A stretch of DNA of 17,214 bases, from the NCBI GenBank assembly GCA_937925755.1, contig CALAMX010000137.1:1-17214 (forward strand), written 5' to 3'. The translations under genes were made by a program, and so were the position numbers. Within the stretch, counting starts at the first letter, position 1. The number at the start of each line of letters is the position of its first letter. The notes under the pieces were generated by a model. That model did no database searches and had not been told where the DNA came from. It saw only the letters and a list, made by a program, of their open reading frames with translations. This stretch comes from an uncultured Burkholderiales bacterium. Lineage in GTDB: Bacteria > Pseudomonadota > Gammaproteobacteria > Burkholderiales > Thiobacillaceae. Of the stretch, positions 7,146 to 14,050 are shown in pieces.

Positions 7146-10100
7146 TCAGGCGGCCTCGGCCAGCCGCAACGCGTCCGCGATGTCCACCGCCACGCAGCGC
7201 GAGACACCAGGCTCGGGCATGGTCACGCCGATGAGATGTTCGGCCATTTCCATGGTCAGCCGGTTGTGGGTGATGAACAGGAACTGGGTGTGGGCCGACA
7301 TCTTGCGCACCAGGTTGCAATAGCGTTCGGTGTTGGCCTCGTCGAGCGGCGCGTCCACCTCGTCGAGCAGACAGAAAGGGGCTGGGTTCAAGCGAAAGAA
7401 GGCAAAGATCAGGGCGAGCGCGGTCAGCGCCTTCTCGCCGCCCGAGAGTAGGTGGATGGAGCTATTCTTCTTGCCGGGCGGCTGGGCCATGACGGAAAGG
7501 CCCGCATCCAAGATCTCCTCGCCGGTGAGGATCAACTCGGCATTGCCGCCGCCAAACAGTTCATGAAACAGGGCGCGGAACTCCGCGCTCACCCGTTCGT
7601 AAGTGTCCTTGAGACGCGCGCGCGACTCCGCGTCGATGCGGCGGATGGCCTCCTCGAGGGTGGCCGCGGCGGTGTCGAGGTCCCCGGCCTGGGCGTCGAG
7701 GTAGGTCTTGCGTTCCTCGGCAGCCTTGAGTTCCTCGATGGCCGCCATGTTGACCGGCCCCAGGGCCTTGATGGCGGCGTCCAGCCGGGCGATTTCCGAC
7801 TTGAGCCAGCCCTCCGTGCGTCCCCCGAGTCCCCTGGCCTGCGCCTCAGCGCTCAAGGTCTCCTCGTCGATGCCCTCCAAGGCTTCGGCATGGCGCGCCT
7901 CGGTCAGGCGCGCCTCCTGCTCCTTGAGCTCGATCTGCAGCAGGCGCTCCTTCAGCGGCTCCAGGGCCCGCTCCGTCGCGAGACGGGTGGTCTCGAGCGA
8001 CTTCAGCCGTGTGTTGCTCGCCTCCAGCTCCTCACGCGCCGCCACCAAGGCCGCCTCGGCCGCCTGCCGGCGGTCGAGTGCAGCATCGAGCTCCGCCAGC
8101 AGATCGCCCTCCTGCGCCTGCTGCAGTTCCTCTTCCAATCGATCGATCTCGAGCGCCAGTTCGAGCTGGGTCTGTTCACCCTGCGCCAAGCGCTCGGCGA
8201 GGTCCTGCAGGCGACCCGCCAGGGTTCGCACGCGGAATGCCGCTTCCTGCGCCGTGCGCTCGGCCTGCCGGTGCTGTTCGCGTAGGGCCTGCAGTCGTTG
8301 CTCCATGACCTGACGCTGGGCGCGCGCCGCTTCCAAGCGCTCGCGCAGCGCGGCGTGGGCTTCACGTGCCTCGCGTTCGCGCTCGCTCGCCGTGTTATAG
8401 GCCTCGCTCTCGCCATCGAGCTGTCGGTAGATCTCCTCCAGTTCCTGCGCGATCTGCGCCCGGCGCACCGCTACCCGTTGCGCCGCCTCCTGCGCGCGCA
8501 CCAGGGCGACCTGTCGCCGATGCACCTCGGCCTGCGCCTGGCTCAATTGGCCCTGCAGCGCCTCGACCTGGCGGCGACCGTCGGCCAAGGCCGCCTCCGC
8601 CTCATCGAGCGTCTGCGCAGCCTCCCCGGCACGAGCGCGCGCTTCGTCCAGGCGGGCCTCCAAGGTCTCGATCTCGCGGATGCGCTCCAGCAGGCCATGG
8701 TGCCCCTTCTCGGGGGCATTGAGCACGAGGCTCGCCCGGCCGACCCGGTGGCCCTCGCGCGTGGCGATGAAGCCTCCTGGCGGCAGCGAGCGCCGCAATT
8801 GCAGGGCGCTGGCCAGGTCCTCGGCGGCATAGGCGAGCGCCAAGCGGTCCGCGAGAAAGCGGGCGACAATGAGGTCGTCGCTATGGATGAGATCGGTCAG
8901 TGGGCGCAGGGTCGCAGCCGTGGTCGCCAGGGTAAGGCTGCCGACCTCGGCGTCAAGCGCCGGCAGTGCGAGTTCGAAGCGCGCCTCGGGCAAGTCGGTC
9001 AGCCAGTGCGGGGCCCATTCCGCCACCAGTGCGGCGAGGGCCTCGCCGAGGGCGGCTTCGACCGCGGTCTCCCAGCCTGGTTCGACGCGGATGCGTTCCC
9101 ACAGGCGGGGCAGCGCGGCGAGCCCCAAACGTTCGAGCCAGACCGCTCCCTCGCTTTCGGCTTGACGCACCTTCGCCTGCAGCTTGCGGAGGGCGGCAAG
9201 CTCCGCCTCCAGGTGATGAGTCTCGCTCTGCGTCGCGGCCTTGAGCTCTCGCGCCTTATGCACCTGCGCCTCCAGCTCGGGCAAGGCAGCGCGTGCCGCC
9301 TCCAAGTATTCGGCCAGGCGCTCGGCACGCTCCTCGAGCGCCTCCAGCTCGGCCTGCTGGCGTAGCAGCTCGCCCTCATCAAAAGCGGCAAGGCCTTGTT
9401 GCTCGTCGAGCAGGCGCCGCTCGCGCACTTTGAGCTGCTCGATCGCCCGGTCGGCATGCGCCTGGTTGGCCTCCTCCAGGCGTATGGTCTGCTCCAAACC
9501 ATGGATCTCGCCCTGCAGCGCCACCACCTGGGCCTGTGCCTGCTGCCAAAGCTGCTCCGACTCCGGCAAGCTCAAGCCCGCCTCGGCCGCTCTCTCTGCC
9601 AACAAGGCCGCCTCCGCCTCGGCGCGGGCGTGCTCTGCCTCTCGCTCGCTGATCTCCAGGCGCAGGGCGTCGATCTCTTGCATGAGGCGCTCACGCCGGC
9701 GGCGCCCAGCCTCGATCTCGACGACCAACCGCTGCCGCGTCTCGCGCCGATGCTTGAGCGCCTGTTCGAGACGCGTCACCTCGCCGCTTGCGTCATAAAA
9801 ATTCGCCTGCGCCTCGTTGAGCCGCTCGTTGGCCGTGAACTGGGTAAGCCGCTCGGACTCGAGCGCCGCCTCCAGACGGCGCAACTGCGCCGTCTTCGCC
9901 CCGATTTCGTCATGCACGATCGCGCGCTGGCGCTGAAGTTCCACCTGCTGCTGCTGGGCCTCGCGTCGGCGGGTGAGCGCAAGCCAGCGCGTGGTGAGCG
10001 TGCGCTCGGCGGCCAACGCGTTGTAGCGGCGCGCCACCTCGGCCTGGGCCGAGAGCTTCTCCAACTGTCGGGCGAGCTCCGCGCGGATGTCGTCCACACG

Positions 10101-10676
10101 CGCCAGGTTCTCGCGGGTGTCGCGCAGGCGCGCCTCGGTCTCGCGGCGGCGTTCCCTGTATTTCGACACCCCCGCCGCCTCCTCCAAGAAGCCGCGCAGT
10201 TCCTCGGGCTTGGCCTCGATGATGCGTGAGATCATGCCCTGTTCGATGATGGCGTAGGCATCGCCGCCTAGGCCGGTGCCGAGGAACAGGTCGGCCATGT
10301 CGCGCTTGCGTACCTGCACATTGTTGATGTGGTAGGAGGACTCGCCATTGCGGGTGAGCACGCGCTTGACTGAGATCTCGGCGTAGCGGGACCATTGTCC
10401 TGGGGCCGAGCCATCGCTGTTGTCGAACAGCAGCTCGACCGAGGCGCGAGAGGCCGGCTTGCGCGTGGCAGAGCCGTTGAAGATCACATCCTGCATCGAC
10501 TCGCCTCGCAGTTCGCGCGCCTTGGATTCGCCTAGCACCCAGCGCACGGCATCGATGACGTTCGATTTGCCGCAGCCGTTGGGCCCGACCACGCCGGTCA
10601 GCATGGCGCTGGTGGGGATGGTGACGGGATCGACGAAGGATTTGAAACCGGCGAGATGGATGTGTTTGAGGCGCAA
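7146..10676 (-). CDS. smc: Chromosome segregation/condensation protein SMC
   Basis: At 1176 residues it has the usual length for bacterial SMC. The N-terminal ATPase half has Walker A GPNGCGKS (31-38). A long Glu/Ala/Arg/Leu-rich coiled coil follows, then a globular hinge (~515-660), the returning coiled coil, and the C-terminal half with signature LSGGEKAL (1077-1084), Walker B ending in LLDE (1103-1106) and a D-loop. SMC dimerises at the hinge and, with ScpA and ScpB, loads near parS and organises the chromosome. The start is a TTG at 10676, giving the standard MRLKHIHLAGFKSF opening; no ATG or GTG is in frame nearby and the Shine-Dalgarno is poor. It ends 13 nt from the convergent GGDEF-EAL gene, so the zipA and ligA genes that often follow smc are absent. 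Confidence 0.97.
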   Translation of the reverse strand: MRLKHIHLAGFKSFVDPVTIPTSAMLTGVVGPNGCGKSNVIDAVRWVLGESKARELRGESMQDVIFNGSATRKPASRASVELLFDNSDGSAPGQWSRYAEISVKRVLTRNGESSYHINNVQVRKRDMADLFLGTGLGGDAYAIIEQGMISRIIEAKPEELRGFLEEAAGVSKYRERRRETEARLRDTRENLARVDDIRAELARQLEKLSAQAEVARRYNALAAERTLTTRWLALTRRREAQQQQVELQRQRAIVHDEIGAKTAQLRRLEAALESERLTQFTANERLNEAQANFYDASGEVTRLEQALKHRRETRQRLVVEIEAGRRRRERLMQEIDALRLEISEREAEHARAEAEAALLAERAAEAGLSLPESEQLWQQAQAQVVALQGEIHGLEQTIRLEEANQAHADRAIEQLKVRERRLLDEQQGLAAFDEGELLRQQAELEALEERAERLAEYLEAARAALPELEAQVHKARELKAATQSETHHLEAELAALRKLQAKVRQAESEGAVWLERLGLAALPRLWERIRVEPGWETAVEAALGEALAALVAEWAPHWLTDLPEARFELALPALDAEVGSLTLATTAATLRPLTDLIHSDDLIVARFLADRLALAYAAEDLASALQLRRSLPPGGFIATREGHRVGRASLVLNAPEKGHHGLLERIREIETLEARLDEARARAGEAAQTLDEAEAALADGRRQVEALQGQLSQAQAEVHRRQVALVRAQEAAQRVAVRRAQIAQELEEIYRQLDGESEAYNTASEREREAREAHAALRERLEAARAQRQVMEQRLQALREQHRQAERTAQEAAFRVRTLAGRLQDLAERLAQGEQTQLELALEIDRLEEELQQAQEGDLLAELDAALDRRQAAEAALVAAREELEASNTRLKSLETTRLATERALEPLKERLLQIELKEQEARLTEARHAEALEGIDEETLSAEAQARGLGGRTEGWLKSEIARLDAAIKALGPVNMAAIEELKAAEERKTYLDAQAGDLDTAAATLEEAIRRIDAESRARLKDTYERVSAEFRALFHELFGGGNAELILTGEEILDAGLSVMAQPPGKKNSSIHLLSGGEKALTALALIFAFFRLNPAPFCLLDEVDAPLDEANTERYCNLVRKMSAHTQFLFITHNRLTMEMAEHLIGVTMPEPGVSRCVAVDIADALRLAEAA

Positions 10677-10699
10677 GGGAGAAGGCCGTTGAACGCTCT

Positions 10700-10705
10700 T
10701 ATAAT
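10700..10705 (+). promoter_or_regulatory. queF: Candidate -10 box upstream of queF
   Basis: A perfect TATAAT lies 33 nt before the queF ATG in the 62-bp gap between smc and queF. No good -35 is seen at 16-18 nt upstream, so the call rests on the -10 alone. The box overlaps the symmetrical TTATAA, so weak activity toward smc is also possible. Confidence 0.45.
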
Positions 10706-10738
10706 GAATCCGACATTTTAGCTTCTGACCCAGCCACC

Positions 10739-11155
10739 ATGCCCAGCCAACCCTGCAAAGCCCTCGAGACTTTCCCCAACCCGGCGCCGGAGCGCGACTA
10801 CCAGATCCACATCGAGATTCCGGAATTCACCTGCCTGTGCCCCAAGACCGGGCAGCCCGACTTCGCCACCCTGATCCTGGACTACATCCCGGACGAGCGT
10901 TGCGTCGAGCTGAAGAGTCTTAAACTCTACATCTGGTCGTTCCGCAACGAGGGGCACTTCCATGAGGCGGTGACCAATCGTATCCTGGCCGACCTGACCG
11001 AAGCGCTCTCACCGCGCTTCATGCGCTTAACCGCCCGCTTCTACGTGCGCGGCGGCATCTTCACCACGGTGGTTGCCGAGCACCGCAAGCCCGGCTGGCA
11101 ACCGGCACCGCGGGTGGAGCTGCAGGACTTCCCCTTGCAGTCCAACATTCGGTAA
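10739..11155 (+). CDS. queF: NADPH-dependent preQ0 reductase (7-cyano-7-deazaguanine reductase), unimodal type
   Basis: A 138-residue QueF of the short (type I) form. It reduces the nitrile of preQ0 to preQ1 in queuosine tRNA-modification biosynthesis. The catalytic cysteine is Cys34 in TCLCPKTGQPDFA, with the general acid Asp41. The QueF motif ELKSLKLYIWSFRNEGHFHE begins at Glu57 and contributes to NADPH and substrate binding. The length is typical for the unimodal family and about half that of E. coli QueF. The ATG at 10739 follows a candidate -10; no clear Shine-Dalgarno is seen. The FGGY kinase begins 27 nt downstream and the PilZ-like gene follows, so queF may lead a three-gene operon. 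No preQ1 riboswitch is evident in the short leader. Confidence 0.96.
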   Translation: MPSQPCKALETFPNPAPERDYQIHIEIPEFTCLCPKTGQPDFATLILDYIPDERCVELKSLKLYIWSFRNEGHFHEAVTNRILADLTEALSPRFMRLTARFYVRGGIFTTVVAEHRKPGWQPAPRVELQDFPLQSNIR

Positions 11156-11182
11156 GCCCTCAGGCCTCACCCCTCCCCTACC

Positions 11183-12454
11183 ATGTACCTCGGCATAGAC
11201 TTCGGTACCAGCGGCGCCCGCGCCTGTGTCATCGCCGACAGTGGCGAGATCGACGCCTTCGAGCGGGTGGATTTCGGCCCGGTGGAGGACTACGAGGCTG
11301 CTGGGATCTGGCTGGAGGCCCTCTTTTCCGTCATCACCGCCATCCCACGCGGTAGCCGCCGCCGCATCCAGGCCCTGGCCCTGGATGCCACCTCGGGCAC
11401 CGTGCTTGCCTGCGACGAAGCGGCCCATCCCAAGCACCCGCCGCTCCTGTACCACGATCAGCGGGCTCGCGCCGAGGCCGCGGCCATCGCGCGCGCGGGG
11501 GGCGCCGACAGTCCGGCCGCCAGCCCGAGCTCGGGGCTGGCCAAGATGCTGTGGCTCAAGCGCCATTTGGGGCTCGAGCGCGCCCGGCTCTATCTCAATC
11601 AGGCCGACTGGCTCACCGCCCTGCTGTCTGATCGGGTGGGCATCTCCGACTACCACAACGCCCTCAAGATGGGCTTCGACGTCGAGACCCTGGAGTGGCC
11701 GCCCTGGGTCGAGTACCTGGCCGACGTGGATTACCTGCCACAGGTGCTTGCCCCCGGCAGTCCCATCGCTCGTATCGCCCGCCCGCGGGCGAGCGACCTG
11801 GGGCTCAGCCCGGACTGTCTGGTGCGCGCCGGCACCACGGACTCCATCGCAGCCTTCATCGCCGCCGGTGTGCTTGAGCCCGGCGAGGCGGTGACTTCGC
11901 TGGGCAGCACCCTCGTGCTCAAACTGCTCTCGGAGCGGCGCGTCGACTCGGCCGAGTACGGGGTCTATAGTCACTGGTATGGCGACCTATGGCTCGCCGG
12001 TGGGGCCTCCAATGCCGGCGGCCGCGTGCTGCGCCAGCACTTCGCCGACAGCGAGCTCGCGGCGCTGTCGCAGAAGATCGACCCGGAGACCGACAGCGGC
12101 CTCGACTACTACCCACTGCCCGCCCCCGGCGAGCGTTTTCCCTACAACGATCCGCATCTGCCGCCGCGGCTCACGCCCCGCCCGGCTGAAAGACACCGCT
12201 TCTTGCATGGGCTGTTGGAAGGGCTGGCGCGCATCGAGGCCCTGGGCTATCGACGCCTGCAGGACCTGGGCGCCACCCCGCTCAAGGCCGTGTTGAGCAG
12301 CGGCGGCGGTGCCGGCAACCCCGTCTATACCCGCATCCGCGCGCGGCTGCTCGGGGTGCCGGTCGGTGTGGCCAGGCAACAGGAGGCAGCCTATGGCGCA
12401 GCCTGTCTGGCCAGGGACGGGACCGATCTGTTTCCGCGTAGAGGAAATGCCTGA
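11183..12454 (+). CDS. FGGY-family carbohydrate kinase, probably D-ribulokinase-like
   Basis: A 423-residue sugar kinase with the actin-like ATPase fold. The N-terminal phosphate-binding loop is GIDFGTSGAR (Asp6, Thr9), DATSG is at 68-72 (Ser71), the catalytic base region is AGTTDS (Asp220), SLGSTL is at 239-244, GGASNAGG at 273-280, and a C-terminal SSGGGAGNP block binds adenosine. It is short for the family (xylulokinase and glycerol kinase have about 490-500). The short length and the spacing of D6, S71 and D220 resemble the cyanobacterial/plant D-ribulose kinases (SePSK/XK-1). The substrate is therefore proposed as D-ribulose, giving ribulose 5-phosphate, but sequence alone cannot prove it. 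Its stop lies inside the next gene, an 8-nt overlap. Confidence 0.82.
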   Translation: MYLGIDFGTSGARACVIADSGEIDAFERVDFGPVEDYEAAGIWLEALFSVITAIPRGSRRRIQALALDATSGTVLACDEAAHPKHPPLLYHDQRARAEAAAIARAGGADSPAASPSSGLAKMLWLKRHLGLERARLYLNQADWLTALLSDRVGISDYHNALKMGFDVETLEWPPWVEYLADVDYLPQVLAPGSPIARIARPRASDLGLSPDCLVRAGTTDSIAAFIAAGVLEPGEAVTSLGSTLVLKLLSERRVDSAEYGVYSHWYGDLWLAGGASNAGGRVLRQHFADSELAALSQKIDPETDSGLDYYPLPAPGERFPYNDPHLPPRLTPRPAERHRFLHGLLEGLARIEALGYRRLQDLGATPLKAVLSSGGGAGNPVYTRIRARLLGVPVGVARQQEAAYGAACLARDGTDLFPRRGNA

Positions 12455-12959
12455 CGCGGGACTTCAGGTCGAACTGAGCCTGCCCTGGGCCTGCGAGCGG
12501 CGTGATCTCAGCGCAGCAGAGCGCTCTCTGCATTGGCAGCAGTCCTTGCTACTGCTGCGCGTGCTGAATCTCCTACAGCCCCATACACCGCGCGAGACCA
12601 GCGCCGAAGCTTTGACGGCAAGGCTGGAGGCCAAACTGGACTTGGCGCTACACCTTCTTGCTCGCGTCCTCGACAGCGACAGCCCGGCGTCTACAGCGAC
12701 CCCTATCACCCTGTCGGCCGAGGGATGTCGCCTGCCGGCCAACAGTGCCCTGCAAACGGGTGAATCTTGCCTGGTGCGGCTTTATCCGGAGCCTTCCCTT
12801 GTGCTCTCACTCACCTTGCCTGCGGTCGTCACCCAACCGGTGGGTGTCGTTGCCGAGCTTGCCTGGCTCGGCATGCCAGAGGCGGTGCGCGAAGCCTGGG
12901 AACAGTGGCTGTTCCGCCAACACCGCCGCGCCGTACAGGTCCAGCGCCGACCCGGCTGA
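12447..12959 (+). CDS. Atypical PilZ-like domain protein (possible c-di-GMP effector)
   Basis: The protein is 170 residues from the ATG at 12447, which overlaps the kinase end by 8 nt. A GAGG only 2 nt upstream is too close to be a good ribosome site, so an upstream ATG at 12393 cannot be excluded. The N-terminal half is helical and leucine-rich (LLLLRVLNLLQP ... KLDLALHLLARVL), resembling the helix that drives oligomerisation in some non-canonical PilZ proteins. The C-terminal half looks like a beta-barrel containing LSAEGCRL, which aligns with the PilZ D/NxSxxG motif but has Thr in place of Asp/Asn. No RxxxR motif is obvious upstream. It ends in a basic FRQHRRAVQVQRR tail. The fold is a pattern-based guess; c-di-GMP binding may be lost. 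Confidence 0.55.
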   Translation: MPDAGLQVELSLPWACERRDLSAAERSLHWQQSLLLLRVLNLLQPHTPRETSAEALTARLEAKLDLALHLLARVLDSDSPASTATPITLSAEGCRLPANSALQTGESCLVRLYPEPSLVLSLTLPAVVTQPVGVVAELAWLGMPEAVREAWEQWLFRQHRRAVQVQRRPG

Positions 12960-12978
12960 CCCTCAAGCGACACCGCCT

Positions 12979-13316
12979 CTAGGGAAGCTCTGCATAACTG
13001 GCTGCGCGGGCGCATCGCTGCCTTACGCGGTCTTGGCTCCGGCCGCTCGGCTTCGCCTCGCTTAGCCTGCGTAGGAGCGACCTGTAGGAGCGACGAAAGT
13101 CGCGACCAACAACGACCAACAGGGTGTATGCCACGACGTGTCGCGGCTTTCGCCGCTCCTACCCGAGCCGTAAGCGCGGCAAACGTGTCGCGGCTTTCGC
13201 CGCTCCTACCCAAGGCGCAAGCGCGGCGGGTGGTGTGGCATCACGATGATACGTCTGGCATCCGGCGCTTATAGGGCACTCAATCCTGGTTGCCGGGTTA
13301 TGCAGAGCCTCCCTAG
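12979..13316 (+). mobile_element. Complete MITE-like element with IS5-type ends (copy 2)
   Basis: The left end is CTAG then GGAAGCTCTGCATAAC (12979-12998). The right end is GTTATGCAGAGCCTCC then CTAG (13297-13316). The 16-bp terminal inverted repeats differ at one base, and CTAG on both sides fits a 4-bp YTAR target duplication as made by IS5-group transposases. The 298-bp interior has no plausible transposase and holds REP-like hairpins. The left ~92 bases match copy 1 (1-171, inverted). It lies 19 nt after the PilZ-like gene. It should be non-autonomous, moved by a transposase encoded elsewhere. The boundaries are read directly; the IS5 assignment is inferred. Confidence 0.75.
13084..13231. 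repeat. REP-like hairpins, one inverted and two in a 47-bp tandem
   Basis: Three 23-bp units starting GTAGGAGCG (or its complement) occur at 13084-13106 (forward) and at 13140-13162 and 13187-13209 (reverse). The latter two sit in 47-bp tandem units (13138-13184 and 13185-13231) that match at 40 of 47 bases. Each folds as a 5-bp stem around a GAAA/TTTC loop: GCGAC/GTCGC in the first and GCGGC/GCCGC in the others. A partial extra copy, GTAGGAGCGAC, lies at 13071-13081. The arrangement resembles BIME/REP clusters of pseudomonads and relatives; no RAYT transposase gene is in the window. Confidence 0.75.
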
Positions 13317-13675
13317 CGCGGCCCCTGTGCCAGGCGCTGCGCAGCAGTCCCGGCAAACTCTCACCGGTGGGCTATAAAGTGGTGGATTCCCGTTCTTATT
13401 CGGGAAACATTCGCGAGGCAGAGGAGGAGGCGCAGGATACACAGGACCGACAACCGCATGCTCCACGCGAGGAACCCCTGCCCGCTGCCGAGACGGCCTC
13501 GCTCGCCGATGGGCTGCTGGAAAACCGCGGTGTGCTTAAGCTTGTGTCTCGGAGGCGGCATCCCGTCGGATCATGTTGTGCTACAACGCCGTCTGTGCAC
13601 CGGCCCGCACCGTCCACGACACGGTGCGCCAGCGTGGTGTGCACGCCGAGCGGGTGAGCCTCTGAGACAGCGCCC
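13317..13675. other. Unassigned intergenic DNA, hairpin-rich
   Basis: About 360 bp between the mobile element and the VOC gene. Open frames here (for example 13367-13657 on plus and 13361-13561 on minus) give Arg/Pro/Cys-rich translations without recognisable domains and lack convincing ribosome sites, so I do not call a gene. Inverted repeats are present: TTCCCG/CGGGAA around an 8-nt loop (13387-13406) and CGCACCGT/ACGGTGCG around a 7-nt loop (13606-13628), the latter flanked by GTGCAC at 13595 and 13639. A decayed gene or element is possible. Confidence 0.4.
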
Positions 13676-14050
13676 TCAATCCGCGTCGATCAGTTCCAAG
13701 GCGTTGCCATCGGGATCGCGCACGAACAGGGCACGGCGCCCCGAGCGGCTGAGCGTGTAGGCGATTCCAGCACGGTCCAGGGTCTGTCTCAGCCCCTCCC
13801 AGCCAGCCACACCCAGGGCAAGATGCCGGTCGCGCCCGCCGTGCGTCGGCCGCCCCGTCACCGGGTCGGGGTTGGGCAGGGCGAGCAGGTGCAACTGGGC
13901 CGGTCCGAGGTCGTACCACACGCCTGGGAAATCCATTGCAGGCCGTGCCGGACTGGGAGTAAGTCCGAGGATGCCCTCGTAGAACGCACGCGCGCGCTCA
14001 AGGTCGGACACGAGCACTGAGGCGTGCAGCAGCGCGACGATCCTAGCCAT
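13676..14050 (-). CDS. VOC-family (glyoxalase/bleomycin-resistance fold) protein
   Basis: A 124-residue protein with two beta-alpha-beta-beta-beta modules of the vicinal oxygen chelate superfamily. The first begins LLHASVLVSDLERARAFYEGILGL; the second ends FVRDPDGNALELID, the classic VOC signature. Likely metal ligands are His9, His54 or His76, and Glu119. Family members include glyoxalases, dioxygenases and drug-binding proteins; the substrate here is not predictable. The ATG overlaps the last 8 nt of the upstream EamA transporter gene, so the two are cotranscribed. Pairing with an exporter-type permease leaves open a detoxification role, but that is inference. Confidence 0.87.
   Translation of the reverse strand: MARIVALLHASVLVSDLERARAFYEGILGLTPSPARPAMDFPGVWYDLGPAQLHLLALPNPDPVTGRPTHGGRDRHLALGVAGWEGLRQTLDRAGIAYTLSRSGRRALFVRDPDGNALELIDAD

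Noticed and set aside
8298..9365. A 355-codon plus-strand open frame opposite smc
   Set aside because: It is antisense to the SMC coiled coil, whose repetitive Glu/Ala/Leu codons create long open frames on the other strand.
10689..10705. TTGAAC followed by TATAAT as a complete promoter for queF
   Set aside because: The spacer is only 5 nt, far from the 16-18 nt needed. Only the -10 is kept, at low confidence.
10677..10738. A preQ1 riboswitch ahead of queF
   Set aside because: The gap is 62 bp and holds no recognisable pseudoknot stem and A-rich tail; if the -10 box is used, the leader would be only about 25 nt.
12309..12446. An upstream extension of the PilZ-like protein by 46 residues
   Set aside because: The extra residues overlap the kinase C-terminus out of frame, and their composition is unlike the rest of the protein. 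The start at 12447 is preferred, although 12393 cannot be fully excluded.
13138..13231. Two 47-bp direct repeats as a possible CRISPR array
   Set aside because: There are only two units, the units abut with no unique spacers, and an inverted copy lies nearby. REP-like repeats explain them better, and no cas genes are present.
13367..13657. A 96-codon plus-strand open frame in the unassigned gap
   Set aside because: It has a GTG start without a good ribosome site, the translation has no domain, and several competing frames are of equal length.
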